28,588 nucleotides of DNA from positions 1-28,588 of the forward strand of contig CBDUZZ010000061.1 of the NCBI GenBank assembly GCA_965371855.1. The letters are read 5' to 3'. Of the stretch, positions 1 through 7,081 are shown one piece after another. This DNA comes from JAADEM01 sp965371855. GTDB taxonomy: Bacteria > Bacteroidota > Bacteroidia > Bacteroidales > Marinilabiliaceae. The position numbers and the translations under genes were made by a program. Below the pieces are notes generated by a model. It had not been told where the DNA came from. It worked only from the letters and a program-made list of their open reading frames with translations, and made no database searches. Position 1 is the stretch's first letter, and the number at the start of each line of letters is the position of its first letter.

Positions 1-47
1 TAAATATAGAAAATATAAATAATTAATGACTTATGTTAGTACCATTA

Positions 48-186
48 CTCCTGAGGGGGAGGATTATTTCTAAACTCTTGGAGAGTTTGGTGAATATTAT
101 AAATTGGAATACTTTTATAAAACTAATAAGCTCTTGAATTCCTCCCCTTGGGGGAGCATCCTGCCGTCAGGCAGGGTTAGGTGGGG
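48..186. repeat. REP-like palindromic cluster in the leader of the first gene
   Basis: Three hairpin-forming stretches lie here. Positions 70-90 hold AAACTCT-TGG-AGAGTTT, extendable by two pairs. Positions 142-156 hold CTCCCC-TTG-GGGGAG. Positions 160-175 hold CCTGCC-GTCA-GGCAGG and are followed by GGTTAGGTGGGG. The GGGGAGGATT near 57 is repeated in inverse orientation around 137-149, so the G-rich motifs flank the central hairpin. G/C-rich palindromes in AT-rich DNA resemble REP elements, but a terminator of an upstream gene outside the window is also possible. No T-run follows any stem. Confidence 0.5.
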
Positions 187-204
187 CAATTATTCTTTTA
201 ACAA

Positions 205-1497
205 ATGAGAAATACATTGAATGTAATTATTCTTTTACTGTTTACACTTGTCGTTCAAGCCCAACAGACAGATATAGAGAAATTTCTGTCAGGTAAGTCC
301 GGAATAACAGTTGAGTCAATTAATGTTCCCGGATTACAGTTTGAGAAGGGATTCTTAATGTTCATTGAGCAGCCGTTGGATCACAAGCATCCTGAAAAGG
401 GTATCTTTAAGCAACGGGTTTGGCTGTCGGTAAAAGACACTGTTAATGCCCACCCTGTAGTGATGGTTACTGAAGGTTATGCTGCAAACAGGAATTACAA
501 TTCAGAATTGTCAAGACTTCTGAATGCTAATCAGATAATTGTGGAACACCGTTACTTCTCGGAGTCAACTCCTGATACTATAGATTGGCAATATCTAACT
601 GTTGAACAGGCTGCGAATGACCATCACCGGATAATTGAACTTTTCAAGCCATTCTTTACAGGTAAATGGATCACTACAGGAATAAGCAAGGGAGGGCAGA
701 CAGCTATTTATCACAGAGCATTTTTCCCCGATGATGTTGATGTTACTATTCCTTATGTAGCACCAATTAATTTTGGCAGAGAAGAACAACGGTTGTTTGA
801 TTTCTTTCACGTGGTAGGGACTCCGTCAGAGAGAGATAAAATCAGGCAATTTCAAAAAACTGTGTTGGAAAGAAGAGATGTGATGATGGCAAAGATGAAA
901 GTTCAGGCAGAAGAGAGAGGATGGACTTTTAGAATGGGTTTTGATAAAGCCTTTGATTTGGCTGTTCTTGAATATCCCTTCTCTTTTTGGCAGTGGGGAT
1001 ATGATGTGAATATTATTCCTGACTCTACTGTATCAGACCAGGAAATATACAATCATCTTGTTTATGTTAGTGACTTCTCTTATGAGTGTGACCAGGAGTG
1101 GGGAAAGATTAAATCATTCTTTTATCAGGCTTATACAGAGTTGGGATACTATGCTTATGTTCCCGGAGATTTAAAACCTCTGATAAAAGGATTTGACAGT
1201 GATACTATAAGTAGCGATATTTTTGTTCCGGATGGAGATACATTGGTTTATCATCCCGAAACGATGCAATTTGTAATGACACAGCTGAAAAAGCATAATC
1301 CTGAGATTATTGCTATATCAGGCGAGATCGATCCATGGGGATCAACATCATTATTAGTAGATGATATTCCAAATGCTTACCTGTTTTTTAAACCGGGAGG
1401 TTGCCATAAAACCAGAATAAACAACTTACCTGTAGAAATGAGGAAAGAGGTATACCGGCATATTGAAGAGTGGACAGGAGTCAAGATGGTTGAATAA
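205..1497 (+). CDS. Secreted S37-type serine peptidase (tripeptidyl aminopeptidase-like)
   Basis: This is a 430-aa alpha/beta-hydrolase peptidase with an N-terminal signal peptide: hydrophobic residues 6-17, then a likely cut after VQA at 19 before QQTD. It probably removes short peptides from protein N-termini outside the inner membrane. The nucleophile motif GISKGG puts the serine at 161. The likely Asp is 376 in GEIDPW and the His is 401 in GGCHKTR. An EHRYF block at 114-118 is the feature shared by the related S28 and S37 families. Length fits Peptidase_S37 proteins. It stands alone, with a REP-like leader upstream and a convergent thiol-protein gene downstream. Family assignment comes from motifs only; substrate specificity is not shown. 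Confidence 0.82.
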   Translation: MRNTLNVIILLLFTLVVQAQQTDIEKFLSGKSGITVESINVPGLQFEKGFLMFIEQPLDHKHPEKGIFKQRVWLSVKDTVNAHPVVMVTEGYAANRNYNSELSRLLNANQIIVEHRYFSESTPDTIDWQYLTVEQAANDHHRIIELFKPFFTGKWITTGISKGGQTAIYHRAFFPDDVDVTIPYVAPINFGREEQRLFDFFHVVGTPSERDKIRQFQKTVLERRDVMMAKMKVQAEERGWTFRMGFDKAFDLAVLEYPFSFWQWGYDVNIIPDSTVSDQEIYNHLVYVSDFSYECDQEWGKIKSFFYQAYTELGYYAYVPGDLKPLIKGFDSDTISSDIFVPDGDTLVYHPETMQFVMTQLKKHNPEIIAISGEIDPWGSTSLLVDDIPNAYLFFKPGGCHKTRINNLPVEMRKEVYRHIEEWTGVKMVE

Positions 1498-1529
1498 AAT
1501 CATTAGGCTACCGGTTAAGGAAGCCTTAT

Positions 1530-1550
1530 GATTGCTTGAGAAAAGCAATC
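1530..1550. other. Inverted repeat between convergent genes
   Basis: GATTGCTT and AAGCAATC form an 8-bp perfect stem around a GAGAA loop, between the stop of the S37 peptidase and the stop of the convergent ArsC/Spx-fold gene. No U-run follows on either strand, so it is at best a weak or factor-assisted bidirectional transcription end. Confidence 0.4.
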
Positions 1551-1585
1551 TGGGATTAGGGTATGATTAAATATTAGACTTGGGT

Positions 1586-1948
1586 TTACTTTTTAGTATG
1601 GGTCAAATGATAAACTAACTGTTTAACTGTGTTTTTATGGCTGCCAATAAATATTTTATTTTCAATAACAACAGTTGGTCGTTTAAGAAAGGTATAATCT
1701 TCAAGTATATATTTTTTGTAATTTTCTTCAGTAAGATCTTTTAAATGTAGATTATATTCACGGTATTTGCGGGCTTTCTTACTAAACAACACCTTGTAAC
1801 TGCCGGCTGTTTTTGCGAGTAAATCAACTTCTTCGGGAGTTAGTTTGTTCTCTTTTATATCCCGCATTTTAAAGCTTTTATCAATGCCAACCTCTTTTAT
1901 TATTCTTTTGCAGGTGTTACAATTTTTAAGGTAAAAAACAGTTTTCAT
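1586..1948 (-). CDS. Spx/ArsC-family thiol protein with CxxC motif
   Basis: A 120-aa thioredoxin-fold protein of the ArsC/Spx/MgsR family (PF03960). The N-terminus reads FYLKNCNTCKR, with Cys10 and Cys13 as a CxxC pair at the same place as in Bacillus Spx. A KRPTVV block near residues 89-94 supplies the conserved Arg-Pro of the family. Length matches the family. Arsenate reductases of this fold use one Cys plus distant Arg residues, while Spx-type members use the CxxC as a thiol switch; the motif here favours the second. No arsenic-resistance gene is adjacent. It is transcribed away from the barrel gene at 2198, and a TACCTTTG box lies 38 bp upstream of its start. Whether it is an enzyme or an RNA-polymerase-binding regulator cannot be told from sequence. 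Confidence 0.8.
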   Translation of the reverse strand: MKTVFYLKNCNTCKRIIKEVGIDKSFKMRDIKENKLTPEEVDLLAKTAGSYKVLFSKKARKYREYNLHLKDLTEENYKKYILEDYTFLKRPTVVIENKIFIGSHKNTVKQLVYHLTHTKK

Positions 1949-1986
1949 TTGTGTTATTATTTACAGTTGGCTTATGAAATGAATAT

Positions 1987-1994
1987 CAAAGGTA
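1987..1994 (-). promoter_or_regulatory. Candidate -7 box (TACCTTTG) for the Spx/ArsC-like gene
   Basis: The minus strand reads TACCTTTG, an exact match to the Bacteroidota -7 consensus TAnnTTTG, 38 bp before the start codon. A TTTG lies only 7 bp further upstream, so a -33 element at normal spacing is not evident. Confidence 0.45.
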
Positions 1995-2164
1995 TAAATC
2001 ACAAATAAAAAGACGACACAGATTTTACGAATTATACGTATTTAATGATAAACGTGTGAAAATAGTTTGTGATTAAAATATTGCATTGTCTATTTGGTTA
2101 TTTGCTTAATAATTTGGTGGCTGAATAGAATTATACATATATGTAAATAGTAAAGAATTTTAAG

Positions 2165-2172
2165 TAAATTTG
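2165..2172 (+). promoter_or_regulatory. Candidate -7 box (TAAATTTG) for the barrel gene
   Basis: TAAATTTG fits TAnnTTTG and ends 25 bp before the ATG at 2198. No clear TTTG is seen at the usual -33 distance; the surroundings are very AT-rich, so a chance match is possible. Confidence 0.35.
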
Positions 2173-2197
2173 AAAATATTAACTAAATCCAAATAGT

Positions 2198-2920
2198 ATG
2201 AAACGAATCTTATTTTTTTTCTTTTTTTCTTTTGTGTTTTTTTATGCTAATATAAATGCACAAACTCGTATCTACCCCGTAACAACATGGGAGTATATTT
2301 TTAGTGGAGCTGATATCGAAGCCGATATTGGAGGAAGTAACCTGTCAATAAATAACAATATGCGTTTTACTGCATTCTTTAACTGGGGGCAGAATTGGCA
2401 TTTTGATTTCTCAAATAAGGTAGGTCTTTATACAGGTTTTGCTTTCCGGAATATTGGTCTTATAATTGAAGATTCCAAATATAATAATGATAAACCCGGA
2501 GTAGATTATACCAAAGTAAAACGCCGCTCGTACAACCTTGGTGTTCCTCTATCTTTCAAATTTGGCAATTTTGATAAGCATGTATATTTCTATGGAGGTG
2601 GTGAAATAGAGCTAATGTTTCATTATAAAGAGAAATATTGGATTGATGGAGTAAAATACAAGTCTAAAGAGTGGTTTAGTAATAAAACAGAACGTTGGGC
2701 TCCTTCTGCTTTTGTCGGTGTTCAACTTCCGGGCGGGTTCAATATTAAATACAAATACTATTTCAATAATTTTTTGAATCATGGTTATAAGGATTCACAT
2801 ACTGATTTTACATCACTAACTAATTCTAAAATTTGGTATATTTCAGTTGGTTGGCAATTCCCAACAATGAGGGCTGATGAAATTTGGAAGAGAGAATTTT
2901 ATGAAACAGCAAAGTATTAA
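2198..2920 (+). CDS. Outer-membrane beta-barrel protein, unknown function
   Basis: A 240-aa protein with a phenylalanine-rich signal peptide (residues 1-21, cut after NINA before QTR). The mature part alternates hydrophobic and polar residues in short stretches rich in Trp, Tyr and Phe, for example around KVGLYTGFAFRNIGL, the segment from 133 (VYFYGGGEIELMF) and the last strand WYISVGWQF, as expected for an 8-12 strand outer-membrane barrel. It does not end in the usual C-terminal aromatic; a 17-residue tail follows the last strand. It is followed after 16 bp by a conserved small-protein gene and is probably co-transcribed with it. No ligand or partner can be named. Confidence 0.72.
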   Translation: MKRILFFFFFSFVFFYANINAQTRIYPVTTWEYIFSGADIEADIGGSNLSINNNMRFTAFFNWGQNWHFDFSNKVGLYTGFAFRNIGLIIEDSKYNNDKPGVDYTKVKRRSYNLGVPLSFKFGNFDKHVYFYGGGEIELMFHYKEKYWIDGVKYKSKEWFSNKTERWAPSAFVGVQLPGGFNIKYKYYFNNFLNHGYKDSHTDFTSLTNSKIWYISVGWQFPTMRADEIWKREFYETAKY

Positions 2921-2936
2921 TTTATAAATATATATA

Positions 2937-3215
2937 ATGTCAAGTATCAGAAATTTAAAAAAAGATATCAATTTTTTAACATCAGAAATTTTCACTGAGT
3001 GTTATGTAAAACAATTTGTTAAAGAGGATGTCAATAAAGGAAAATTAGCTAATGTAATGGTGGAAGCCATAAAATTCAGGAATGAGTTTATTGCCCGAAC
3101 TAACCATTACAGCGGGAAAGATAACCCTAAGGTAGTTAAAGATTATTTCAAAAAATTAAGACATGACTTATTAGGGAATTATATTAAGATGTCAGAAGGA
3201 ATAGAAAAATTGTAA
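2937..3215 (+). CDS. Conserved small helical protein, unknown function
   Basis: A 92-aa protein with no signal peptide or membrane segment. It is charged and predicted helical: SIRNLKKDINFLTSEI, then a segment with KGKLANVMVEAI, then RNEFIARTNHY and a C-terminal KKLRHDLLGNYIKMSEGIEKL. I recall similar small soluble proteins (an N-terminal S-I-R-N-L-K-K-D-I block and a central RN-x2-xAR motif) as widely conserved hypothetical proteins in Bacteroidota. It starts 16 bp after the barrel gene, so they may share a transcript, although one protein is cytoplasmic and the other in the outer membrane. Function unknown. Confidence 0.75.
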   Translation: MSSIRNLKKDINFLTSEIFTECYVKQFVKEDVNKGKLANVMVEAIKFRNEFIARTNHYSGKDNPKVVKDYFKKLRHDLLGNYIKMSEGIEKL

Positions 3216-3339
3216 TAGATGAAAAAGATAGCTTTAGAATTAATTGTTATGATATTTCAAATCAGGAGTTAATAATGATACATATAAATATTATTTTGAG
3301 GTGTTGATTTTAGTTTATTACTCTTTTAATGCCATTTTA

Positions 3340-3363
3340 TTTGTGAACAAATGTGTACCTTTG
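3340..3363 (+). promoter_or_regulatory. Candidate promoter for the SulP gene
   Basis: TACCTTTG at 3356-3363 matches TAnnTTTG exactly, and a TTTG at 3340-3343 lies 12 bp upstream, shorter than the usual 17-23 bp spacing. The interval contains TTTGT-GA-ACAAA, a small dyad that could be an operator half-site pair. The implied leader before the start at 3463 is about 90 nt. Between 3216 and 3339 I see only a 17-codon open frame at 3219 and no other feature. Confidence 0.45.
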
Positions 3364-3462
3364 CGGCCGCTTTTGAAATAGACTAACCTCTATCAGAAGT
3401 TGTAGTATTTTAACTCAATCTACACATAACAATAATTTAGTACAGTTCACAAATATCAAACA

Positions 3463-5088
3463 ATGATTAAACAAGTCAAGGAATTCAAATGGATACATAG
3501 GAAGCAGTGGAATATAAAGGATGATGTTTTTTCAGGCTTAACAGTAGCTCTTGCGCTGGTTCCGGAGGCAATTGCTTTTGCTTTCATTGCCGGTATCTCT
3601 CCGGTTATTGGACTATACGGAGCCTTTATGATGGCATTAATCACTGCATTGATTGGGGGCAGACCGGGAATGATTTCAGGTGCTACAGGAGCAATGGCCG
3701 TGGTGATGGTAAGTCTTGTGCGAGATGGAAATATGTATGGTGAATCCATTGGTGTGTCAGGTGCTGAAATGGGCTTACAGTTTTTATTTGTTACTCTTCT
3801 TTTCACCGGCCTGTTCCAAATATTAGCCGGAGTATTGAAACTTGGAAAATACGTTCGCATTATACCTCATTCAGTGATGATGGGTTTTGTGAATGGTCTC
3901 GCAATTGTTATTATGCTTTCACAGTTTAGCATGTTTAAGGTAGATGGAGAGTGGCTTACCGGCACACGATTTTATACAATGATTGGTCTGGTAGTACTTA
4001 CAATGGCCTTGATGGTTATTATCCCTAAAATATCTAAAAAGGTTCCTGCCACTTTAATTGCGATACTGTCAGTTTCGGCATTAGTAATATTTTTTGGTAT
4101 TGATACCCAAACAGTGAGTAGCTTTGTTGCTTCGGGTAGCCCTGATGGAAGTGGAAGTTTAGCCGCTGAACTCCCAAGCTTTGCCATTCCTGTTATTCCT
4201 TTTAATATGGAAACGCTGAAAATAATTTTCCCATATGCGCTAATACTGTCAGCCATTGGTCTTATTGAGTCATTAATGACTCTTACTTTGATCGATGAAC
4301 TTACCGAAAGTCATGGAAATGGGAATAAGGAGTGTATAGCTCAGGGAAGTGCAAATATCGCAAATGGTTTTTTTGGAGGAATGGGTGGCTGTGCTATGAT
4401 TGGGCAAAGCATTATTAATGTAAAATCTGGTGGTAGAGGCCGTCTTTCGGGTGTAGTTGCCGGACTTTCTTTATTGATATTTATACTTTTCGCTTCTCAA
4501 TATATCGAAATGATCCCAATAGCTGCTTTGGTGGGAGTTATGTTTATGGTTGTTATTGGAACCTTTGCATGGAGTACTTTTAAGATCATTAATAAAATAC
4601 CTCTAACTGATCTTTTTGTAATTGCAATTGTAACACTGATTACAGTTGTTGAAGATTTGGCAATTGCTGTGATTGTAGGTGTTATTATTTCTGCTCTTGT
4701 ATTTGCATGGCAAAATGCATTGAGAATCAGGGCACGCAAACATATTGACGAACATGGTATTAAGCATTACGAGATTTATGGACCACTGTTCTTTGGCTCA
4801 ACAAAACTGTTTCTTGAGAAATTTAATGTTAAAAGTGACCCCAAAGAAGTAATTATTGATTTTAAAGAATCAAGGATAATGGATCAATCAGCTATTGAGG
4901 CTATTAATAAGATTACTCAAAATTATCTTTCTGAGGATAAAACTATTCACTTAATGCATCTTAGTAAAGACTGTAGAGCATTAATTAAAAAAGCTGAAAA
5001 GATTTGTGTGGTTAATGTTCTGGAAGACCCTGATTACTTTATCGCTATTAATAATTATAATCGTGAACTTAAGGGAAAGATGATTTGA
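3463..5088 (+). CDS. SulP-family inorganic anion transporter with STAS domain
   Basis: A 541-aa inner-membrane transporter of the SulP/SLC26 family, which moves sulfate, bicarbonate or related anions, often with Na+ or H+. The membrane part (about 20-420) opens with DVFSGLTVALALVPEAIAFA, the family's first helix, and carries the hallmark GSANIANGFFGGMGGCAMIG followed by VKSGGRGRLSG around 300-330. The C-terminal cytosolic STAS domain (about 430-530) contains VIIDFKESRIMDQSAIEAI. Length is normal for bacterial members. Members of this kind in marine bacteria are often bicarbonate uptake systems, but the substrate cannot be read from sequence. No sulfate-assimilation or carbonic-anhydrase gene is adjacent. 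It converges on the MFS gene. Confidence 0.92.
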   Translation: MIKQVKEFKWIHRKQWNIKDDVFSGLTVALALVPEAIAFAFIAGISPVIGLYGAFMMALITALIGGRPGMISGATGAMAVVMVSLVRDGNMYGESIGVSGAEMGLQFLFVTLLFTGLFQILAGVLKLGKYVRIIPHSVMMGFVNGLAIVIMLSQFSMFKVDGEWLTGTRFYTMIGLVVLTMALMVIIPKISKKVPATLIAILSVSALVIFFGIDTQTVSSFVASGSPDGSGSLAAELPSFAIPVIPFNMETLKIIFPYALILSAIGLIESLMTLTLIDELTESHGNGNKECIAQGSANIANGFFGGMGGCAMIGQSIINVKSGGRGRLSGVVAGLSLLIFILFASQYIEMIPIAALVGVMFMVVIGTFAWSTFKIINKIPLTDLFVIAIVTLITVVEDLAIAVIVGVIISALVFAWQNALRIRARKHIDEHGIKHYEIYGPLFFGSTKLFLEKFNVKSDPKEVIIDFKESRIMDQSAIEAINKITQNYLSEDKTIHLMHLSKDCRALIKKAEKICVVNVLEDPDYFIAINNYNRELKGKMI

Positions 5089-5107
5089 TGATTCGTTGAT
5101 TTGATGA

Positions 5108-5143
5108 TGCTGAGCGATAGCGAAGTCCCGCCTATGCGGGATG
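5108..5143. repeat. REP-like hairpin element
   Basis: The stretch GCTGAGCGATAGCGAAG runs straight into TCCCGC-CTAT-GCGGGA (stem 5126-5141, 6 bp, 4-nt loop). It lies 20 bp after the SulP stop. A GC-rich palindrome with a conserved-looking flank in AT-rich intergenic DNA suggests a dispersed REP-type repeat. It is not followed by a T-run. A near-copy of its GATTTGATGAT flank occurs twice just upstream (5082-5092 and 5098-5108). Confidence 0.5.
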
Positions 5144-5180
5144 TTGATTTGAATTTTAAGTTGTAAGTGAGTACCTTCTT

Positions 5181-5226
5181 ACTACTCACTGCTCACAGAC
5201 ACCCTACTGATTACTGTTCACTGTTT
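5181..5226. repeat. Heptanucleotide tandem array, ACTGWTY family
   Basis: Reading in steps of 7, ACTACTC, ACTGCTC and a degenerate ACAGACA (5181-5201) are followed by a 4-nt CCCT and then ACTGATT, ACTGTTC, ACTGTTT (5206-5226). The last two units contain the final codons and stop of the convergent MFS gene. ACTGATT is the reverse complement of AATCAGT, the unit repeated perfectly at 15014-15041. Confidence 0.65.
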
Positions 5227-6398
5227 CGTTTTTCTATCGATTTTAAAAACAGGAAAATACTTGAACCTGTTGCTATCATAAAAACTGCTCCAATGATAAT
5301 AAATGCCTGATTAAGGGAGAGGCGGTCGGTCATATAGCCGAACAACGGACCGATAATGGCGAATAGGGCTCTGATAACAAGACTTCGGATAGAAAGTACT
5401 GTGGCACGCATGTCAGAGGATGTAATTCGGTTTATGTAATCTTTAAGTACTGGAGTGGCAATGCCTCTTGAAAAATAGAATATTGCTAATACACCAAGTG
5501 CCATATAGGAATGAATAAATCCTACTGCAATAAATCCACCCGTTATCAGAAGTGTTGTAAACCATACTGTTGATTTTGGACGTAGTTTTCTTTCAATTTT
5601 ATAGGCAAAAAGAGTAGTCATTCCTACTATAAGGTTTAATAATGTACTGGTTGCCCCAATATGAATTTCGCTAAAATTTAGTTCTTTGAGGTACAAAGGA
5701 TATATCCACGCCATAGTTAGAGTGGCCGAGCCAATAATGGAAGAATATAACAGATTCCATCTTAATGAACTGTTTATAATGATTGCATAATGAACAATCT
5801 TTAGAATATCTTTGAATCCTTTGTTCTTTCGTTTTCGGGTAACATGTGGTTCAACAAGCATAAATGCAGCAGGAACGGCAATAAAGGCAATGCCTGTTTG
5901 AAACATAAAAGGCAGGCGAAGGCTGATTTCTGCTAATGCACCACCCATAAATCCGGCAATTGCTTCCGAGAAGTTCCCAACTGAGAAATTCCTTCCTTCA
6001 TACTTCACATAGTCATTTTCTCGGTTGTCTGCTTTAAGGCTGTCGTATAGCAAGGCTGAGTCGGCACCGGAGATGAAACTTTGCCCCAGACCAAGAATAA
6101 TTTCGGCAGCCATAAAAGCCCAATATCCGGAATACAACGAGTAAATGGCAAATCCGAATGTTCCAAGAATACTTCCAATTATCAGTGTTTTTCTTCGGCC
6201 AATAACATCAGCAATATAACCGGAGGGGATTTCAAAAATTACAATGGAAATGCTGTAAAAGGCTTTTAACTGAAACATCTCCAACTCCGACAGACCAAGG
6301 TCACTGTAAAAAAGAAACAGGATGGGCATGGTAAGCATGAACCACTTGGCAACTTTTATCAGATAAAGCTTTTTTATATTCCCGGAATAGAGTGTCAT
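5211..6398 (-). CDS. Major facilitator superfamily transporter
   Basis: A 395-aa inner-membrane protein with about 12 predicted helices in two halves separated by a charged loop (HVTRKRKNKGFKD, around 187-199). The loop between helices 2 and 3 carries GYIADVIGRRKTL (about 60-72), the MFS motif A that gates the transport cycle. The second half has a weaker copy, GYMTDRLSLNQAF. Substrate unknown; drug or metabolite efflux is common for stand-alone members of this size. The last four codons (Asn-Ser-Glu-Gln) and the stop lie inside a heptamer array, so the tail may have been reshaped by the repeat. An octamer array abuts the start codon. It converges with the SulP gene. Confidence 0.88.
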   Translation of the reverse strand: MTLYSGNIKKLYLIKVAKWFMLTMPILFLFYSDLGLSELEMFQLKAFYSISIVIFEIPSGYIADVIGRRKTLIIGSILGTFGFAIYSLYSGYWAFMAAEIILGLGQSFISGADSALLYDSLKADNRENDYVKYEGRNFSVGNFSEAIAGFMGGALAEISLRLPFMFQTGIAFIAVPAAFMLVEPHVTRKRKNKGFKDILKIVHYAIIINSSLRWNLLYSSIIGSATLTMAWIYPLYLKELNFSEIHIGATSTLLNLIVGMTTLFAYKIERKLRPKSTVWFTTLLITGGFIAVGFIHSYMALGVLAIFYFSRGIATPVLKDYINRITSSDMRATVLSIRSLVIRALFAIIGPLFGYMTDRLSLNQAFIIIGAVFMIATGSSIFLFLKSIEKRNSEQ

Positions 6399-6431
6399 GC
6401 TTAAATGCTACAATGCTGTGATGTTTCAATG
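6392..6431. repeat. Octanucleotide tandem array (NNNNNATG) at the MFS start
   Basis: Five consecutive 8-bp units end in ATG on the plus strand: GTGTCATG, CTTAAATG, CTACAATG, CTGTGATG, TTTCAATG. On the coding (minus) strand each unit starts with CAT, and the first includes the MFS start codon. It differs from the other arrays of this window in having a period of 8, not 7. Confidence 0.55.
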
Positions 6432-6536
6432 ATGCAAATTTACATAAAATCTGGAGACTTATTTTTTCTAAGAATGCCAAGTAAAACAGGGAGGAAGTTG
6501 GTGAGAAAGTGCAGGATAAAAAGTATAACAGAAAAC

Positions 6537-6571
6537 TTGGGTATTGGATATTGGGTGTTCGGTATTGGGTC
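6537..6571. repeat. Heptanucleotide tandem array, TTGGGTA family (first arm)
   Basis: Five heptamers in register: TTGGGTA, TTGGATA, TTGGGTG, TTCGGTA, TTGGGTC. The array sits in the 683-bp gene-free stretch upstream of the MFS gene and is inverted with respect to the array at 6583-6645, from which it is separated by 11 bp. Confidence 0.8.
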
Positions 6572-6582
6572 TTGAAAAGTTT

Positions 6583-6645
6583 CAATGACCAATAATCAAT
6601 AATCAATATCCAATAACCAATAACCAATATCCAATAACCAAGTAG
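6583..6645. repeat. Heptanucleotide tandem array, CAATAAC family (second arm)
   Basis: Nine heptamers in register starting CAA: CAATGAC, then two CAATAAT, CAATATC, two CAATAAC, CAATATC, CAATAAC and CAAGTAG. The reverse complement (TTGGTTA, TTGGATA) is the same family as the array at 6537-6571, so the pair can fold into a long imperfect hairpin with G-U pairs. CAATGAC-type heptamers are also known among cyanobacterial STRR repeats (established knowledge; any relation is unproven). Confidence 0.82.
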
Positions 6646-6686
6646 GCTTTAGCCCTTAAAAAATCTTCTTCCTGACCAGCACCTCA

Positions 6687-6965
6687 AAATAATAGGCTCA
6701 TCCGAATAATGCATAGTTGTCTTAATATTTCGGTACTCTGTACCTTATAAACCGTATTTAATTACTATTTCTACAAAGATTTTGGCGGCTCTGCCGCTAT
6801 ATTTATCAGGTGCAGAGCACCTCAAACATTTGTAGAGATATTGTATAAAAGTTTTAATAAGGTGCAGAGCACCGTAATGCTATCTTTTGTTTCATCAAAT
6901 AACACAGGTTATAAGCCAATAATCAAAGTTTACCTATGCATTTTTCTGAAGAACCAAATAATATT
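6687..6965. repeat. Nested inverted-repeat (MITE/BIME-like) element
   Basis: This gene-free element is symmetric about position 6803. Four 13-bp palindromes lie in it: GGTAC-TCT-GTACC (6732-6744), GCGGC-TCT-GCCGC (6785-6797), and two copies of GGTGC-AGA-GCACC (6809-6821 and 6861-6873). The two left ones have a TCT centre, the two right ones AGA, so they are mirror copies. Between them CTACAAA (6771-6777) faces TTTGTAG (6829-6835) and ACCTTAT (6742-6748) faces ATAAGGT (6857-6863). An outer imperfect inverted repeat of 22 bp joins 6695-6716 (ending AATGCATAG) to 6934-6955 (starting CTATGCATT). No open frame of note. It looks like a non-autonomous mobile or REP-derived element. Confidence 0.7.
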
Positions 6966-7008
6966 TAGCCGAGAATGTAGAATTCAGATTTATTGACAAC
7001 AAAATATT

Positions 7009-7016
7009 TACCTTTG
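7009..7016 (+). promoter_or_regulatory. Candidate -7 box (TACCTTTG) for the DUF1080 lipoprotein
   Basis: TACCTTTG matches TAnnTTTG and lies 65 bp upstream of the ATG at 7082. A TTG at 6993-6995 is 13 bp upstream, shorter than normal spacing. It is just outside the nested inverted-repeat element. Confidence 0.45.
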
Positions 7017-7081
7017 TGATGTTTATTGCTAGAAACTTGCATTACTAAATGAATTAAGTTGAATTTTTAAAAAAAAACATA

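Noticed and set aside
1586..1948. Arsenate-resistance gene arsC
   Set aside because: The CxxC layout and absence of ars neighbours do not support arsenate reduction as the specific role.
3219..3272. 17-codon open frame after the 92-aa gene
   Set aside because: Starts like a signal peptide but stops after 17 codons; too short to support.
3456..3860. 134-codon minus-strand open frame opposite the SulP gene
   Set aside because: It is the antisense shadow of a clear transporter gene and has a low-complexity Thr/Ala/Pro composition.
6301..6627. 108-codon minus-strand open frame upstream of the MFS gene
   Set aside because: Its N-terminal part is only the CAATAAC/TTGGGTA heptamers read through (Tyr-Trp and Ile-rich), and the rest overlaps the MFS gene start. 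No domain is visible.
6687..6965. Complete insertion sequence
   Set aside because: Inverted repeats are present but there is no transposase open frame, so only a non-autonomous repeat can be claimed.
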